The position numbers and the translations under genes are program-made. This document shows, piece by piece, positions 1 through 19,300 of a stretch of 64,000 nt of DNA. How positions within the stretch are numbered: position 1 is the stretch's first letter; each line of letters begins with the position of its first letter. Below the pieces are notes generated by a model. That model worked only from the letters and a program-made list of their open reading frames with translations. It had not been told where the DNA came from and did not search any database. The stretch is from Pseudomonas sp. G2-4 (GTDB lineage: Bacteria > Pseudomonadota > Gammaproteobacteria > Pseudomonadales > Pseudomonadaceae), in contig NZ_CP125957.1 of assembly GCF_030064125.1 (NCBI RefSeq), positions 4,154,001 through 4,218,000 of the forward strand. Reading direction: 5' to 3'.

Positions 1-1
1 G

Positions 2-1237
2 TCCCACACGGCTTCCTACATTGCCGACGAAATCGGCCTGGACAAGATTCAACTGGGCGAGATCTTCTCGGTCGGCCTGCTGGGGATGATGCTCGGAGGC
101 TTCTTCTTCGGCTACTTGGGTGATCGTATCGGTCGGCGCCCCACGATCATTTTTTCGACCTGCTCATTCGGCGTGTTGACGCTGCTATTCGCCATGGCCA
201 ACAGCTATGAATCGCTGATGGTCTTGCGCTTTTTCAATGGCTTCGCCCTGGGCGCAATGTTGCCGCTGTGCTGGGCCTTGAACATCGAGTTCGTGCCCAA
301 GCGTTATCGCTCCACGGTGGTGACCATCATCATGGTCGGATTCAGCCTCGGCAGCGCAATGGCCGGACCACTCACGGTGTGGCTAGCGCCGCATATCGGT
401 TGGCAAGGCGTGTTCGTGTTCGGCGGCATACTGACCCTTGCCGCCAGCGTGCTGTTGTTCTTCACCCTGCCCGAATCGGTCCGGTTCCTGGCCAGCAAGC
501 GCAAAGGCCCGGATAAGATCGCAGCGATTCTCAAGCGTATGGACCCGAACCTGGATGTGCGGTCGAGTGACCGATTCGTCCTGCTGGACGAGCCGGATAT
601 CGGCCAAAAGGACTTTCGTATCAGCCAGCTGTTCATCGGCCGATTGAAATGGCTCACGCCGATGATCTGGCTCGGCTACTCGGCCAGCTCCATGGCCATG
701 TACTTCCTCGCCTCCTGGAGCCCGCTGGTTTACCAGTACGCCGGCTTTGATCGTGCAACCGCTTCGTGGGTCAGCTCCATCGCCTCTTTCAGCGGCGCGA
801 TGGCCGGTCTGGCGATGATGCGTTTCGTCGATACCCGCGGCCCTTACATGGTGATGATCTATCCGCTGCTGGCGCTACCGTTCCTGCTGGTATTGGGCAT
901 CACCGGCATGCAGGGAACCGCCTTTCTCATGCTAAGCCTGGTCGGTGCCGTGTTCGTCAAGGGCTCCCACTATGGAATCCTCAGTATCGCCGGGGTCTTC
1001 TACCCCAGCGCCATACGCGCCAATGGCGCTGGCTGGGCCACCTCGATCGCCAAGATCGGTTCGATCCTCGGCCCATTGCTCGGTGCTTATGTGCTGAACA
1101 GCGGCATGCCGGTGGTCAAGAGCTTTCTAGTCCTCGCTATCTGCCCGGCCGTGCTGGCGGCCAGTGCGTTGGCGATCGGTCATCTGACTCGCAGTGACCG
1201 TGCAGCAGAACCTCTGCCCGCGCCTTCGCGATCGTGA
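2..1237 (+). CDS. AAHS-type MFS aromatic acid transporter (5' truncated)
   Basis: The reading frame is open from base 2, so the N-terminus lies outside the window and about 411 residues are visible. The motif GDRIGRRPTI after the second membrane segment is the MFS loop 2-3 signature. The sequence is very similar along its whole length to the complete transporter at 2638-4002, for example NGFALGAMLPLCWALNIEFVPK and FDRATASWVSS, so the two are paralogues. Members of the aromatic acid:H+ symporter family import hydroxybenzoates, phenylpropionates or related acids across the inner membrane. An OprD-type porin follows after 118 bp, which fits a combined outer- and inner-membrane uptake locus. The substrate cannot be read from the sequence. 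Confidence 0.85.
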   Translation, partial: SHTASYIADEIGLDKIQLGEIFSVGLLGMMLGGFFFGYLGDRIGRRPTIIFSTCSFGVLTLLFAMANSYESLMVLRFFNGFALGAMLPLCWALNIEFVPKRYRSTVVTIIMVGFSLGSAMAGPLTVWLAPHIGWQGVFVFGGILTLAASVLLFFTLPESVRFLASKRKGPDKIAAILKRMDPNLDVRSSDRFVLLDEPDIGQKDFRISQLFIGRLKWLTPMIWLGYSASSMAMYFLASWSPLVYQYAGFDRATASWVSSIASFSGAMAGLAMMRFVDTRGPYMVMIYPLLALPFLLVLGITGMQGTAFLMLSLVGAVFVKGSHYGILSIAGVFYPSAIRANGAGWATSIAKIGSILGPLLGAYVLNSGMPVVKSFLVLAICPAVLAASALAIGHLTRSDRAAEPLPAPSRS

Positions 1238-1280
1238 CCGGCACCCTCTGATCCGTAACACCTGACCCACACACGCCCTG

Positions 1281-1300
1281 CCGCGTCGTCATCGACGCGG
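1281..1300 (+). other. Perfect intercistronic stem-loop
   Basis: CCGCGTCG-TCAT-CGACGCGG is an exact 8-bp stem with a 4-nt loop between the first transporter and the porin gene. No T-run follows within the next bases, so it is not a classical intrinsic terminator. It could be an RNA-stabilising or processing hairpin that sets different expression levels for porin and transporter. Confidence 0.5.
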
Positions 1301-1355
1301 CCCGGCAAGACTCGTCCTGAAAAACCTTCATCCGCACGCCTGGAGACCAATAAAA

Positions 1356-2585
1356 ATGAACAGGAATCGATTATTTGCCACAGCGGTGTTGCTCTTGTGC
1401 CACTTCACTAACGCCCAGGCAGACTTCGTCAAAGACAGCACCGCAACATTGACTACCCGTAACTTTTACTTGAACCGGGACTTCCGCCAGAGCGGCGCGC
1501 CCCAGGCCAAGGCCGAAGAATGGACCCAAGGTTTCTTCGCCGAATTTCAGTCTGGGTACACGGATGGCACCTTGGGGTTCGGACTCGACGCCCTGGGTGA
1601 ACTGGGGATCAAGCTCGACTCGGGTCCGGGTCGGCGAGGCACCGGGCTACTGCCCTATGGGCCGAACAGCAACCAGCCAGTGGACGACTACAGCGAACTG
1701 GGCCTGACCGCGAAAATGCGCCTTTCCCGGACCCAGCTCAAAGTGGGAACCCTGATGCCGATCCATCCGCTGGCCTACTACAGTGATACCCGCTTGCTGC
1801 CTTCGACTTTCACCGGCGCCTATTTGACCTCGAGCGAGATCGACGACCTGTCCGTCACCGCGGCGAGATTGACCGAAGCCAACGGCCGCGATTCGTCGAG
1901 CAATGACGACATCAGCTACGCCGGCCAGAACAGCGATCATCTGGACCTGCTCGGCGGTGACTATACGCTGGGCAAGAACCTGACCTTGCGCTATCACCAT
2001 GGCGAGCTGCAAGACATCTACCGCCAGCAATTCGCCGGTCTTGTACATGTATTGCCATTGGGCCAAGGCCTGAGCCTGCGATCGGACTTACGCTATTTCG
2101 ACAGCAACGACATCGGCGCCGGCAAGGCCGGGAAGATCGACAACCGCAACTTCAACGGCATGTTCACCCTGTCGGTCGGGGCACAACGATTCTCTGCCGC
2201 GTTCCAGCGTCTGTCGGGTGACAGCGTGTTCCCGGTCATCGACACCGGCACCCCGTACGTGGCGAACCTGGTGACCTACAACACCTTCACCAAGGCCAAC
2301 GAAAAGTCCTGGCAACTGCGCTACGAGTACGACTTCGCTGCGCTCGGCATACCGGGCCTGACATTCATGACCCGTTACGTGAAAGGCAGCGAGATCCGCA
2401 CTCCGACGGTACGCAACGGCAGTGAGTGGGAGCGCGACACCGACCTGACTTACGTCTTCCAGCGTGGCGCGCTGGAGGGTCTGAACCTGCGCTGGCGCAA
2501 CGTGACCTACCGATCCGGCGATGGCCTGACTCAGAAGCTCGATGAGAATCGCCTGATCGTCGGTTACACCTGGAAATTGTGGTGA
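1356..2585 (+). CDS. OprD-family outer membrane porin
   Basis: A 409-residue protein with a classical signal peptide (hydrophobic core ATAVLLLCHF, probable cleavage after NAQA). The mature part starts DFVKDSTATLTTRNFYLNRDF, which is the typical OprD/OpdK N-terminus, and the protein ends in an aromatic residue (WKLW) as outer membrane beta-barrels do. Alternating amphipathic strands such as LTLRYHHGEL and LNLRWRNVTYRSGDG support an 18-strand substrate-specific porin. Length is normal for the family. The start is ATG with GGAGA upstream. It sits between two AAHS-type transporters and probably passes the same aromatic acid across the outer membrane. Confidence 0.92.
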   Translation: MNRNRLFATAVLLLCHFTNAQADFVKDSTATLTTRNFYLNRDFRQSGAPQAKAEEWTQGFFAEFQSGYTDGTLGFGLDALGELGIKLDSGPGRRGTGLLPYGPNSNQPVDDYSELGLTAKMRLSRTQLKVGTLMPIHPLAYYSDTRLLPSTFTGAYLTSSEIDDLSVTAARLTEANGRDSSSNDDISYAGQNSDHLDLLGGDYTLGKNLTLRYHHGELQDIYRQQFAGLVHVLPLGQGLSLRSDLRYFDSNDIGAGKAGKIDNRNFNGMFTLSVGAQRFSAAFQRLSGDSVFPVIDTGTPYVANLVTYNTFTKANEKSWQLRYEYDFAALGIPGLTFMTRYVKGSEIRTPTVRNGSEWERDTDLTYVFQRGALEGLNLRWRNVTYRSGDGLTQKLDENRLIVGYTWKLW

Positions 2586-2637
2586 GCCCGGCAAGCCGGA
2601 ACCTGTCCGCCTGCCTCTTATTGTGTGGAGAACAACC

Positions 2638-4002
2638 ATGACCCAGTCACGTACCATTGATGTCGCCGCCTTGATAGAGGACCGCAAGCTTTCGCGCTTC
2701 AACTACGTGATCATCTGCGCGTCGGTGCTGATCACTTTTCTCGATGGCTTTGACCTACTGATGCTCTCCCACACTGCCGCCTACATGGCCGACGACATCG
2801 GTCTGGACAAGCTGCAACTGGGTAACATTTTTTCCATCGGATTGTTCGGCATGATGCTCGGTGGTTTCTTTTTCGGTTACCTCGGCGACCGGATCGGCCG
2901 CCGCCCGACCATCATCCTGTCCAACAGCGCCTTCGGCCTGATGACCTTGCTGTTCGTCTTTGCCGACAGTTACGCATCGCTGCTGGTTTTGCGTTTTCTC
3001 AACGGTTTTGCCTTGGGCGCCATGCTGCCGCTGTGCTGGGCCTTGAACATCGAGTTCGTGCCCAAACGCTACCGCGCAAGCGTGATCACCATCATCATGG
3101 TCGGCTTCAGTCTGGGCGGCGCAGTGGCCGGTCCCTTGACCGTATGGATCGCGCCTCATTACGGCTGGGCCAGCGTGTTCGCGCTCGGCGGCATTGCGAC
3201 CCTGCTGTCCAGTGTGCTGCTGTTTTTCACGCTGCCGGAATCGGTGCGGTTTCTGGTGAGCAAGCACAAGCATCCCGAGGCCGTGGCGCGGATCCTCAAG
3301 CGCCTGGATCCCGCTATCGACGTCCGCCCCGGAGATCGCTACTTCCTTGCTGATGAAGTCGATATCGGCGACCGGCCCTTTCGTATCGGGCAGCTGTTCA
3401 TCGGCAGGCTGAAATGGATCACCCCAATGATCTGGATTGGCTTCGGCGCGAGTTCGATGGCCATGTACTTTCTCGCCTCGTGGAGTCCACTGGTGTATCA
3501 GTACGCGGGGTTCGACCGGGCTACCGCGTCATGGGTAAGCTCCTTCGCCTCCTTCAGCGGGGCCATGGCCGGACTGGCATTGATGCGCCTGGTCGATACC
3601 CGAGGGCCATACGCGGTGATGATCTACCCCTTGCTGTCGCTACCCTTCCTGTTGGTCCTGGGTATCGGCAATCTGCAGGGTAACGCTTTCATCGTGCTAA
3701 GCCTGATCGGCGCAATCTTCGTCAAAGGCAGCCACTACGGCATCACCAGCATCGCCGGTATTTTCTATCCAAGCGCTATCCGCGGCAACGGCGCCGGCTG
3801 GGCCGCCTCCATGGGCAAGATCGGTTCAATATTCGGGCCGCTACTCGGCGCCTATGTGCTCAACAGTGGCATGCCCGTGGTGAAGAGCTTCGCAGTACTC
3901 GCCCTCTGCCCTGCCGTATTGGGTGTGTGTGCCTACACCGTGGCGCGCATCGACAGACGCTCGACCGTGAAAGCCGAGCTTTTGACAACGTCAGAACAGT
4001 AG
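2638..4002 (+). CDS. AAHS-type MFS aromatic acid transporter
   Basis: A 454-residue inner-membrane transporter starting MTQSRTIDVAALIEDRKLS. The ATG at 2638 is preceded by GTGGAG at good spacing; an in-frame GTG at 2623 is less likely because it overlaps that ribosome-binding site. Twelve hydrophobic segments are visible with the family motif DGFDLLMLSH in segment 1, where an acidic residue is required for uptake in PcaK-like proteins, and GDRIGRRPTI in loop 2-3. It is a close paralogue of the truncated transporter at the window start, with the OprD gene between them. Function is proton-coupled import of an aromatic or similar carboxylic acid; substrate unknown. Confidence 0.9.
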   Translation: MTQSRTIDVAALIEDRKLSRFNYVIICASVLITFLDGFDLLMLSHTAAYMADDIGLDKLQLGNIFSIGLFGMMLGGFFFGYLGDRIGRRPTIILSNSAFGLMTLLFVFADSYASLLVLRFLNGFALGAMLPLCWALNIEFVPKRYRASVITIIMVGFSLGGAVAGPLTVWIAPHYGWASVFALGGIATLLSSVLLFFTLPESVRFLVSKHKHPEAVARILKRLDPAIDVRPGDRYFLADEVDIGDRPFRIGQLFIGRLKWITPMIWIGFGASSMAMYFLASWSPLVYQYAGFDRATASWVSSFASFSGAMAGLALMRLVDTRGPYAVMIYPLLSLPFLLVLGIGNLQGNAFIVLSLIGAIFVKGSHYGITSIAGIFYPSAIRGNGAGWAASMGKIGSIFGPLLGAYVLNSGMPVVKSFAVLALCPAVLGVCAYTVARIDRRSTVKAELLTTSEQ

Positions 4003-4158
4003 AGGGTAAGGAGTACGACGGCGCGCATCGACACTCCCAGCCCCCATGAGGGCAATGATCAGCAGGGCCAAAAACATGCCGCCGAAGCCCTGGGCCAAGC
4101 GATTGCCCCCTGACGGAGTAACGGCCGCCGTCAGCACTTTTATTGTCGGTCTGTCCAC
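3991..4158 (-). pseudogene. Possible remnant of a membrane protein gene
   Basis: A 55-codon frame starts at GTG 4158 with an excellent ribosome-binding site (GGAGG at 4167-4171, 8-nt spacer). It encodes one membrane segment (GGMFLALLIIALMGAG) and then runs into the tail of the convergent transporter gene, ending in an arginine-rich non-family tail (DARRRTPYPLLF). A strong ribosome-binding site in front of such a short product suggests the 5' end of a deleted membrane protein gene, but a real small membrane protein cannot be excluded. No homologue is recognised. Confidence 0.3.
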
Positions 4159-4286
4159 GCGGTGATCCTCCAAATCGGGCTCAAGGCAAATACCTTAATC
4201 GTCATCTTCGAATGCACTGCGCACGCTGCCTAAGCCTCCAAGGGGATATGCCGAAAATGGCGGCTGACAGCCCCCTCAAATCACCG

Positions 4287-5453
4287 TCACGCAGCCGCCG
4301 TTGCAACCACTCTGGAACGCCAGACAAAAGCCAACACCATCAGCAGCCCCAGACCCGCCATTGCCGCTCCGGCCAGGGAGATCGCCGGATACCCCAGCCC
4401 GGCATTGATCACCGCTCCGCCCAGCGCCGCACCAATCGCGTTGCCGAGGTTGAAGGCACCGATATTCACCGCCGAGGCCAGATTGGGCGCGTCCTTGGCG
4501 GCTTCCATGACGCGCATTTGTAGCGGCGGCACCAGGGCGAAGCTGGCGATACCCCATATCAGGATGGCAACGGCGGCCGGCAGCGGCCAACGCATCAGGA
4601 CGGTGAACGCCAGCAGGACAACAATCAGCACGCTCAGCGAAACGATCAGGGTGCGGTCTATCGAGCGGTCGGCGGCCTTGCCACCCCACATGTTGCCCAG
4701 CGTCAACCCCACACCGAACAGCACCAGCATGGCGGTGATGTAAGCGGTGGACCCGTGGGTCTCGTTGCTGAGGATCGGTGCGATGTAAGTGAAGACAGTA
4801 AACATTGCACCTGAGCCGACTACGGTCAGGGCCAACGCCCCCAACACCGGGCCACGGCCCAGTACCCGGATTTCAGCCAGGACACCGACGCTTTGCGGCA
4901 TTTGCAGGTTGGGCAAGGCGAACCACAACGCGGCCATGGTCACCCCGCCGAGGCCGGTGATCCCCCAGAATGCCGTGCGCCAACCGAACAGTTCGCCAAA
5001 CCAGGTGGCCAGCGGCACTCCGCCGATGGTCGCCAGGGTTAGGCCCATGAACATTGCCGCAACCGCCCCGGCACGTTTCTCCGGGGCGACCACGCTCGCG
5101 GCGACGATGGAGCCAACGCCAAAGAACGCACCGTGGTTCAGTGAGGTCACCACCCTGGCGACCATGAGGCTGTAGTAATCGGTAGCCAGGGCTGACATCA
5201 GATTACCCAGGGTGAAAATCGCCATGAGCCCGATCAGCAGATAGCGCCGGGGAATTCTGCCAGTGGTCAAGGTCATCAGCGGCGCGCCGAGCAGTACGCC
5301 CAGAGCGTAGGCACTGACCAACAGACCAGCGGCGGGAATGGAAACGCCGAGGTCCGCAGCGATACCCGGCAACATGCCCATGGGGGCGAACTCGGTAACG
5401 CCGATGCCAAAGGCACCTATGGCGAGTGCGACAAGTGGTGGATTGATACGCAT
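4287..5453 (-). CDS. MFS transporter, DHA1 / AraJ-type efflux permease
   Basis: A 388-residue, twelve-segment MFS protein starting MRINPPLVALAIGAFGIG. The motif TEFAPMGMLPGIAADLGVS in segment 1 is characteristic of the AraJ/NepI/YdhP sugar- and drug-efflux group. The frame stays open upstream to 5873, but that extension is antisense to the LysR gene; the ATG at 5453 has AAGGAG-like sequence in front and starts exactly at the first membrane segment. It is transcribed divergently from a LysR regulator 94 bp away, the usual arrangement for a regulator controlling an exporter. Substrate unknown. Confidence 0.85.
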   Translation of the reverse strand: MRINPPLVALAIGAFGIGVTEFAPMGMLPGIAADLGVSIPAAGLLVSAYALGVLLGAPLMTLTTGRIPRRYLLIGLMAIFTLGNLMSALATDYYSLMVARVVTSLNHGAFFGVGSIVAASVVAPEKRAGAVAAMFMGLTLATIGGVPLATWFGELFGWRTAFWGITGLGGVTMAALWFALPNLQMPQSVGVLAEIRVLGRGPVLGALALTVVGSGAMFTVFTYIAPILSNETHGSTAYITAMLVLFGVGLTLGNMWGGKAADRSIDRTLIVSLSVLIVVLLAFTVLMRWPLPAAVAILIWGIASFALVPPLQMRVMEAAKDAPNLASAVNIGAFNLGNAIGAALGGAVINAGLGYPAISLAGAAMAGLGLLMVLAFVWRSRVVATAAA

Positions 5454-5547
5454 GGAAGGCTCCTTATCTATGCCGCCAATGCTACGATCCAGCCTAATCA
5501 GGCGGTAGATAGCATTTTTGGCAATCACCTTTGCGTAAGAGGCACAA
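5454..5547. promoter_or_regulatory. Divergent MFS / LysR promoter region
   Basis: 94 bp between the divergent start codons. It contains the palindrome GCCT-AATC-AGGC (5492-5503), a reasonable candidate for LysR binding. Both promoters must lie here; I cannot place -35/-10 boxes with confidence. Confidence 0.5.
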
Positions 5548-6441
5548 ATGGACTTCAACGGCAGGTCAGGTGAAATGAGCGTGTTCGCCACCGTGGCGCA
5601 GGAAGGCAGCCTGTCAGCCGCCGCGCGTGCATTGGGGCTGACGCCCTCGGCGGTCAGTCGGATCATCGCGCGTGCCGAACAACGTCTGGGTACCCGCCTG
5701 CTGTTGCGCACCACCCGAGCGATCACCTTTACCGCCGAGGGCGAAGCTTTCCTGCGCGGCGCCCGGCGTATCCTGGCCGACATGGACGAGGTCGAAGAAG
5801 CCATCGCCGACCAAGGCGTACCCAGGGGCCGATTGCGGGTCAGCGCCGCCCTTGGCCATGGGCGGCAGACCATCGTTCCCTTGGTGGCAGCCTTCAGCGC
5901 CCGCTACCCGAACATTGTCGTCGACCTCACTCTCGGTGACGAAGTCGTCGACATTCTCGGCGGCCAGGCCGACGTGGCGATACGCTTCGGCCATCTGCCG
6001 GACAGCCCGCTGACCGCGCGCAGGATCGGCGACACCGGTCAAGTAGTAGTGGCATCGCCCGAGTATCTGCAGCGCCAAGGGATCCCCCAGGAACCGGAAG
6101 ACCTGCTACGACACAATTGCCTACGCTTCAACTTCCGGCGTGCCGAACCCAACTGGCCGTTCATCCGCGACGCCAGGGCGTTTTCCCTGAAGGTCAGCGG
6201 CAACATCGAATGCAGCAGTGGTGAAGCGCTGGCACAACTCGCGCGAGTAGGTGCCGGCATTGCCCGTATTGGCGAATTCACCGTGAGCGAGGATCTGCAG
6301 CGCGGTGACCTGATACCGTTGCTGGAAGCCTGGAACCCAGGCGACCGAGAACCGATTCATGCGGTGTTCGTAGGGGGCTCGGCAATGCCGGCGCGGGTGC
6401 GGGTGTTCGTGGATTTCTTGCTGGAGCATCATCGGATGTAG
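5548..6441 (+). CDS. LysR-family transcriptional regulator
   Basis: 297 residues. The N-terminal winged helix-turn-helix is clear: FATVAQEGSLSAAARALGLTPSAVSR followed by RLGTRLLLRTTRAITFTAEG (residues about 10-68). The rest is the LysR substrate-binding domain of the CrgA-like group (GRLRVSAALGHGRQTIVPLV). The ATG is preceded by GAGG. It is divergent from the efflux permease at 4287-5453 and most likely regulates it. It also lies directly upstream of the NRPS operon in the same direction with a 359-bp gap, so a role in NRPS control is possible but not indicated by the sequence. Confidence 0.9.
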   Translation: MDFNGRSGEMSVFATVAQEGSLSAAARALGLTPSAVSRIIARAEQRLGTRLLLRTTRAITFTAEGEAFLRGARRILADMDEVEEAIADQGVPRGRLRVSAALGHGRQTIVPLVAAFSARYPNIVVDLTLGDEVVDILGGQADVAIRFGHLPDSPLTARRIGDTGQVVVASPEYLQRQGIPQEPEDLLRHNCLRFNFRRAEPNWPFIRDARAFSLKVSGNIECSSGEALAQLARVGAGIARIGEFTVSEDLQRGDLIPLLEAWNPGDREPIHAVFVGGSAMPARVRVFVDFLLEHHRM

Positions 6442-6800
6442 GCGGTGGCGTCACCCTGATCTTCCCGGTGCCCAGTGAGCGATCAGGCGATGCACTGGCT
6501 CAAGCCTGCGCGGCAGCTCTAGCCCGCGGCGGGACGGGAAATGATTGCGATATGACATCGTACAACAATTAAAAAAGAGCTTCCCATTCGCAAAAGCGCT
6601 GTTATTTTAAACACGCATCGAGCCCGCCCCACCCCATCGAAGGCGCCGGAAAACCGTTTCCAGCGAGGCCATATCCGGCCAGGGAAGCGGCGCCGAGGCT
6701 TGTCTGCCGTTGTTTTTCTAAACAGGACCGGTCCGTATCGCGCAGGCCACAAGCCTTGCCGCGTCGACCCAGGGGCACGACCCCTGCACAAGGAGGTGTC
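6442..6800 (+). promoter_or_regulatory. NRPS operon upstream region
   Basis: 359 bp without a convincing gene. It includes an A/T-rich patch (about 6555-6615) that is the likeliest promoter location. I see no Fur-box-like sequence and no convincing PvdS-type (TAAAT-N16-CGT) promoter. It ends with AAGGAGGTG (6790-6798), a near-perfect complement to the 16S anti-Shine-Dalgarno sequence, which fixes the NRPS start at 6801. Confidence 0.5.
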
Positions 6801-16360
<9,560 letters not shown>

Positions 16361-16364
<4 letters not shown>

Positions 16365-19300
16365 CTGCGGATCAACTGCTGGCTCTGCTCAAACACCGCG
16401 GCGTGACCCTGTCGTTGCGCGGCGACCAACTCTCGGTGGTGGCCGACGATGAAGTGCTGGCCGACCAGGCGCTGATCGCCCTCCTGCGCAGCCACAAGCC
16501 GGCGCTGATCGAAGCCCTGCGCCAGCCCGCGGCGCAGCCCGCCAGCACCAGCGGACTGCCGGCGGGCACCACCGCCATCACCCCGGCGCTGCTCGATCTC
16601 TGCCAGCTCGACGCGGCTCAGATCGAGGGCATCGTCGCCAGCGTTCCGGGCGGTGCCGCCAATATCCAGGACATCTACCCGCTGGTGCCCCTGCAGGCCG
16701 GCATCCTTTTCCACCACCTGCTCCAGGAACGTGGCGATACCTACCTGCTGCACGTGCTACTGGCCTTCGATGACGAACCGCGCCTGCGCCGTTTCATGGA
16801 CGCGCTCAACCAGGCCATCGCCCGCCACGACATCCTGCGCACCGCGCTGGCCTGGGAAGGTCTCGACGCGCCGGTCCAGGTGGTGTGGCGTCAGGCCCCG
16901 CTGACGTTGGAACTGTTCAGCCCGCCCGCGGGCGACGTGGCCACCGCGTTGCGCACCTGGACCGATCCCAGGGAGCATCGGCTGGACCTGCGCCAAGCAC
17001 CACTGATGCGCGCGGTGGCCGCTGCGGATCCGGCAAACGGTCGCTGGCTGCTGCAACTGCTGCACCACCATGCGGTGATGGACCATACATCGCTGGAGCG
17101 GCTGGTGAGCGAGGTCGCGGCGATCCAGCAGGGCCGCCTGGCCGACCTGCAACCGCCACGCCCGTTCCGTGATTTCGTGGTGCGCGCCCGCCAGGGCCTG
17201 AGCGAAGCGCAACACGCGGCATTCTTCACCGAGCTGCTTGGCGATATCGACGAGCCCACCGCGCCCTGCGGGCTGCTCGATGTGCGCGGCGACGGCAGCC
17301 AGGTGCAGACCCTGGAAGCGCCGCTGGCGCTGGATCTGAGCCGGCGCATCCGCGAACTGTCGCGCCGCCTGGAAGTCAGCAGCGCCAGTCTGTTCCATCT
17401 AGCCTGGGCCCTGGTGCTGGGTAAGACCAGCGGCCGTGACGACGTGGTGTTCGGCACGGTGATGTTCGGTCGCCTGCTGGGCGCCGCCGAAGCAGCCACC
17501 GCCATGGGCCTGTTCATCAATACGTTGCCGTTGCGAGTGCGCCTGGCGGTGCCGGTGAGGCAGGCCCTGCGCGACACCCATGGGTTACTCAGCCGGTTGA
17601 TCGCCCATGAGCACGCGCCCTTGGGCCTGGCCCAACGCTGCAGCGCGCTGCCCAACGGCACGGCGCTGTTCTCGGCGCTGCTCAACTACCGGCACAGCAC
17701 GGCCCAGGGGCATGCCCCGGTGCTCGATGGCATGCAGGTCCTGGGCGGTGAGGAACGCACCAACTATCCCTTCAACCTGTCGGTGGACGACCTGGGCGAT
17801 GGGTTTTCGCTGAGCCTGCAAATCGATCCCCTGGTGGGCGCGGCCCCGGTGCTCGGCTGGCTGCAAACGGCCCTGGATAACCTGCTCGACGCGCTGGAAG
17901 GCTCACCCCAGCGCCTGGCCTGCCATCTTTCGATACTCCCGGAGGCGGAGCGTGAGCAACTGCTGCGCACGTTCAACGCCACCGCCCGGCCGCTGCCCGA
18001 GCGGGACCTGTTGCACCTGGCCCTGGAACGTCAGGCCGAACGCCAGCCCCAGGCCATCGCCGCGCGTTTCGACGCCGCCGATGGCGCCAGCCCGTTGACT
18101 TATGGAGCGCTCAACGCCCAGGCCAATCGCCTTGCCCACCTGTTGCTGGGTGCAGGCGTGCAGCCGGACAGCCGGGTAGCCATCTGCCTGGAGCGTGGCC
18201 CGCATCTGCTGGTCGCCCTGCTCGGCATCCTCAAGGCCGGCGCGGCCTATGTACCGCTGGACCCCGCGTACCCGCGCGAGCGGCTGTCGCACATGCTCGA
18301 AGACAGCGCGCCCCAAGCGTTGCTGACGACCACCGCACTGCAAGCCAGCGTGACGGTGACGGCGGGTTGCACCGCCCTGTGCCTGGATGATCCGCAGACC
18401 CAGGTCCGTCTGGCCGAGCAACCGGCCGACAATCCGGACCCGGCGCGCCTGGGCCTGACCGGCGCGCACCTGGCCTACGTGATCTATACGTCGGGTTCCA
18501 CCGGCCTGCCCAAGGGCGTGATGATCGAGCACCGCAATGCGTGCAACCTGTTGCACTGGGCGCTGCGCACCTTCGACGCCGAAAGTCTGCGCGACAGCCT
18601 GTTCGCCACCTCGATCAACTTCGACCTCGCGGTCTTCGAATATTTCGTGCCCCTGGCCGCCGGCGCGACCCTGCACCTGGCCACCAATGCCCTGGCCCTG
18701 CTCGACCGTCCGGTGCCAGTCACACTGATCAACAGCGTGCCCTCGGCGCTCGATGCGCTGGTGGGGGCCGCGGCGATCCCGGCCTCGACGCGGGTGGTCA
18801 ACCTGGCCGGCGAACCACTCAAGCAGGGCCTGGTGCAAAGGATCTTCGACCACAGTGAAGTTCAGCGCGTGTGCAACCTGTATGGGCCGTCGGAAACCAC
18901 CACCTATTCGACCTGGGTGACGATGGACCGCGCCGAAGGCTTCGTGCCGGGCATCGGTCGGCCGCTGGACAACACCCAGGTCTACCTGCTCGATGCGCAC
19001 CGGCAACTGGTGCCCCGTGGCGTGGTGGGCGAACTGTACATCGGCGGCGCCGGTGTCGCTCGGGGTTACCTGAACCGGCCGGCGCTGACCGAGGAGCGTT
19101 TCCTCCCGGACCCCTTCGCAGCCCAGCCCGGCGCGCGGATGTACCGCACCGGCGACCTTGGTCGCTGGACCGGGGATGGGCAACTGCTCTACCTGGGGCG
19201 CAACGACTTCCAGGTCAAGGTGCGTGGCTATCGTATCGAACTGGGCGAGATCGAAAGCGCCCTGGCGCGTGTCCGGGGGGTGCAGCACGCCGTGGTCGTG

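Noticed and set aside
4143..4523. Forward frame of 126 codons after the second transporter
   Set aside because: It lies mostly antisense to the efflux permease, has no ribosome-binding site and no recognisable family.
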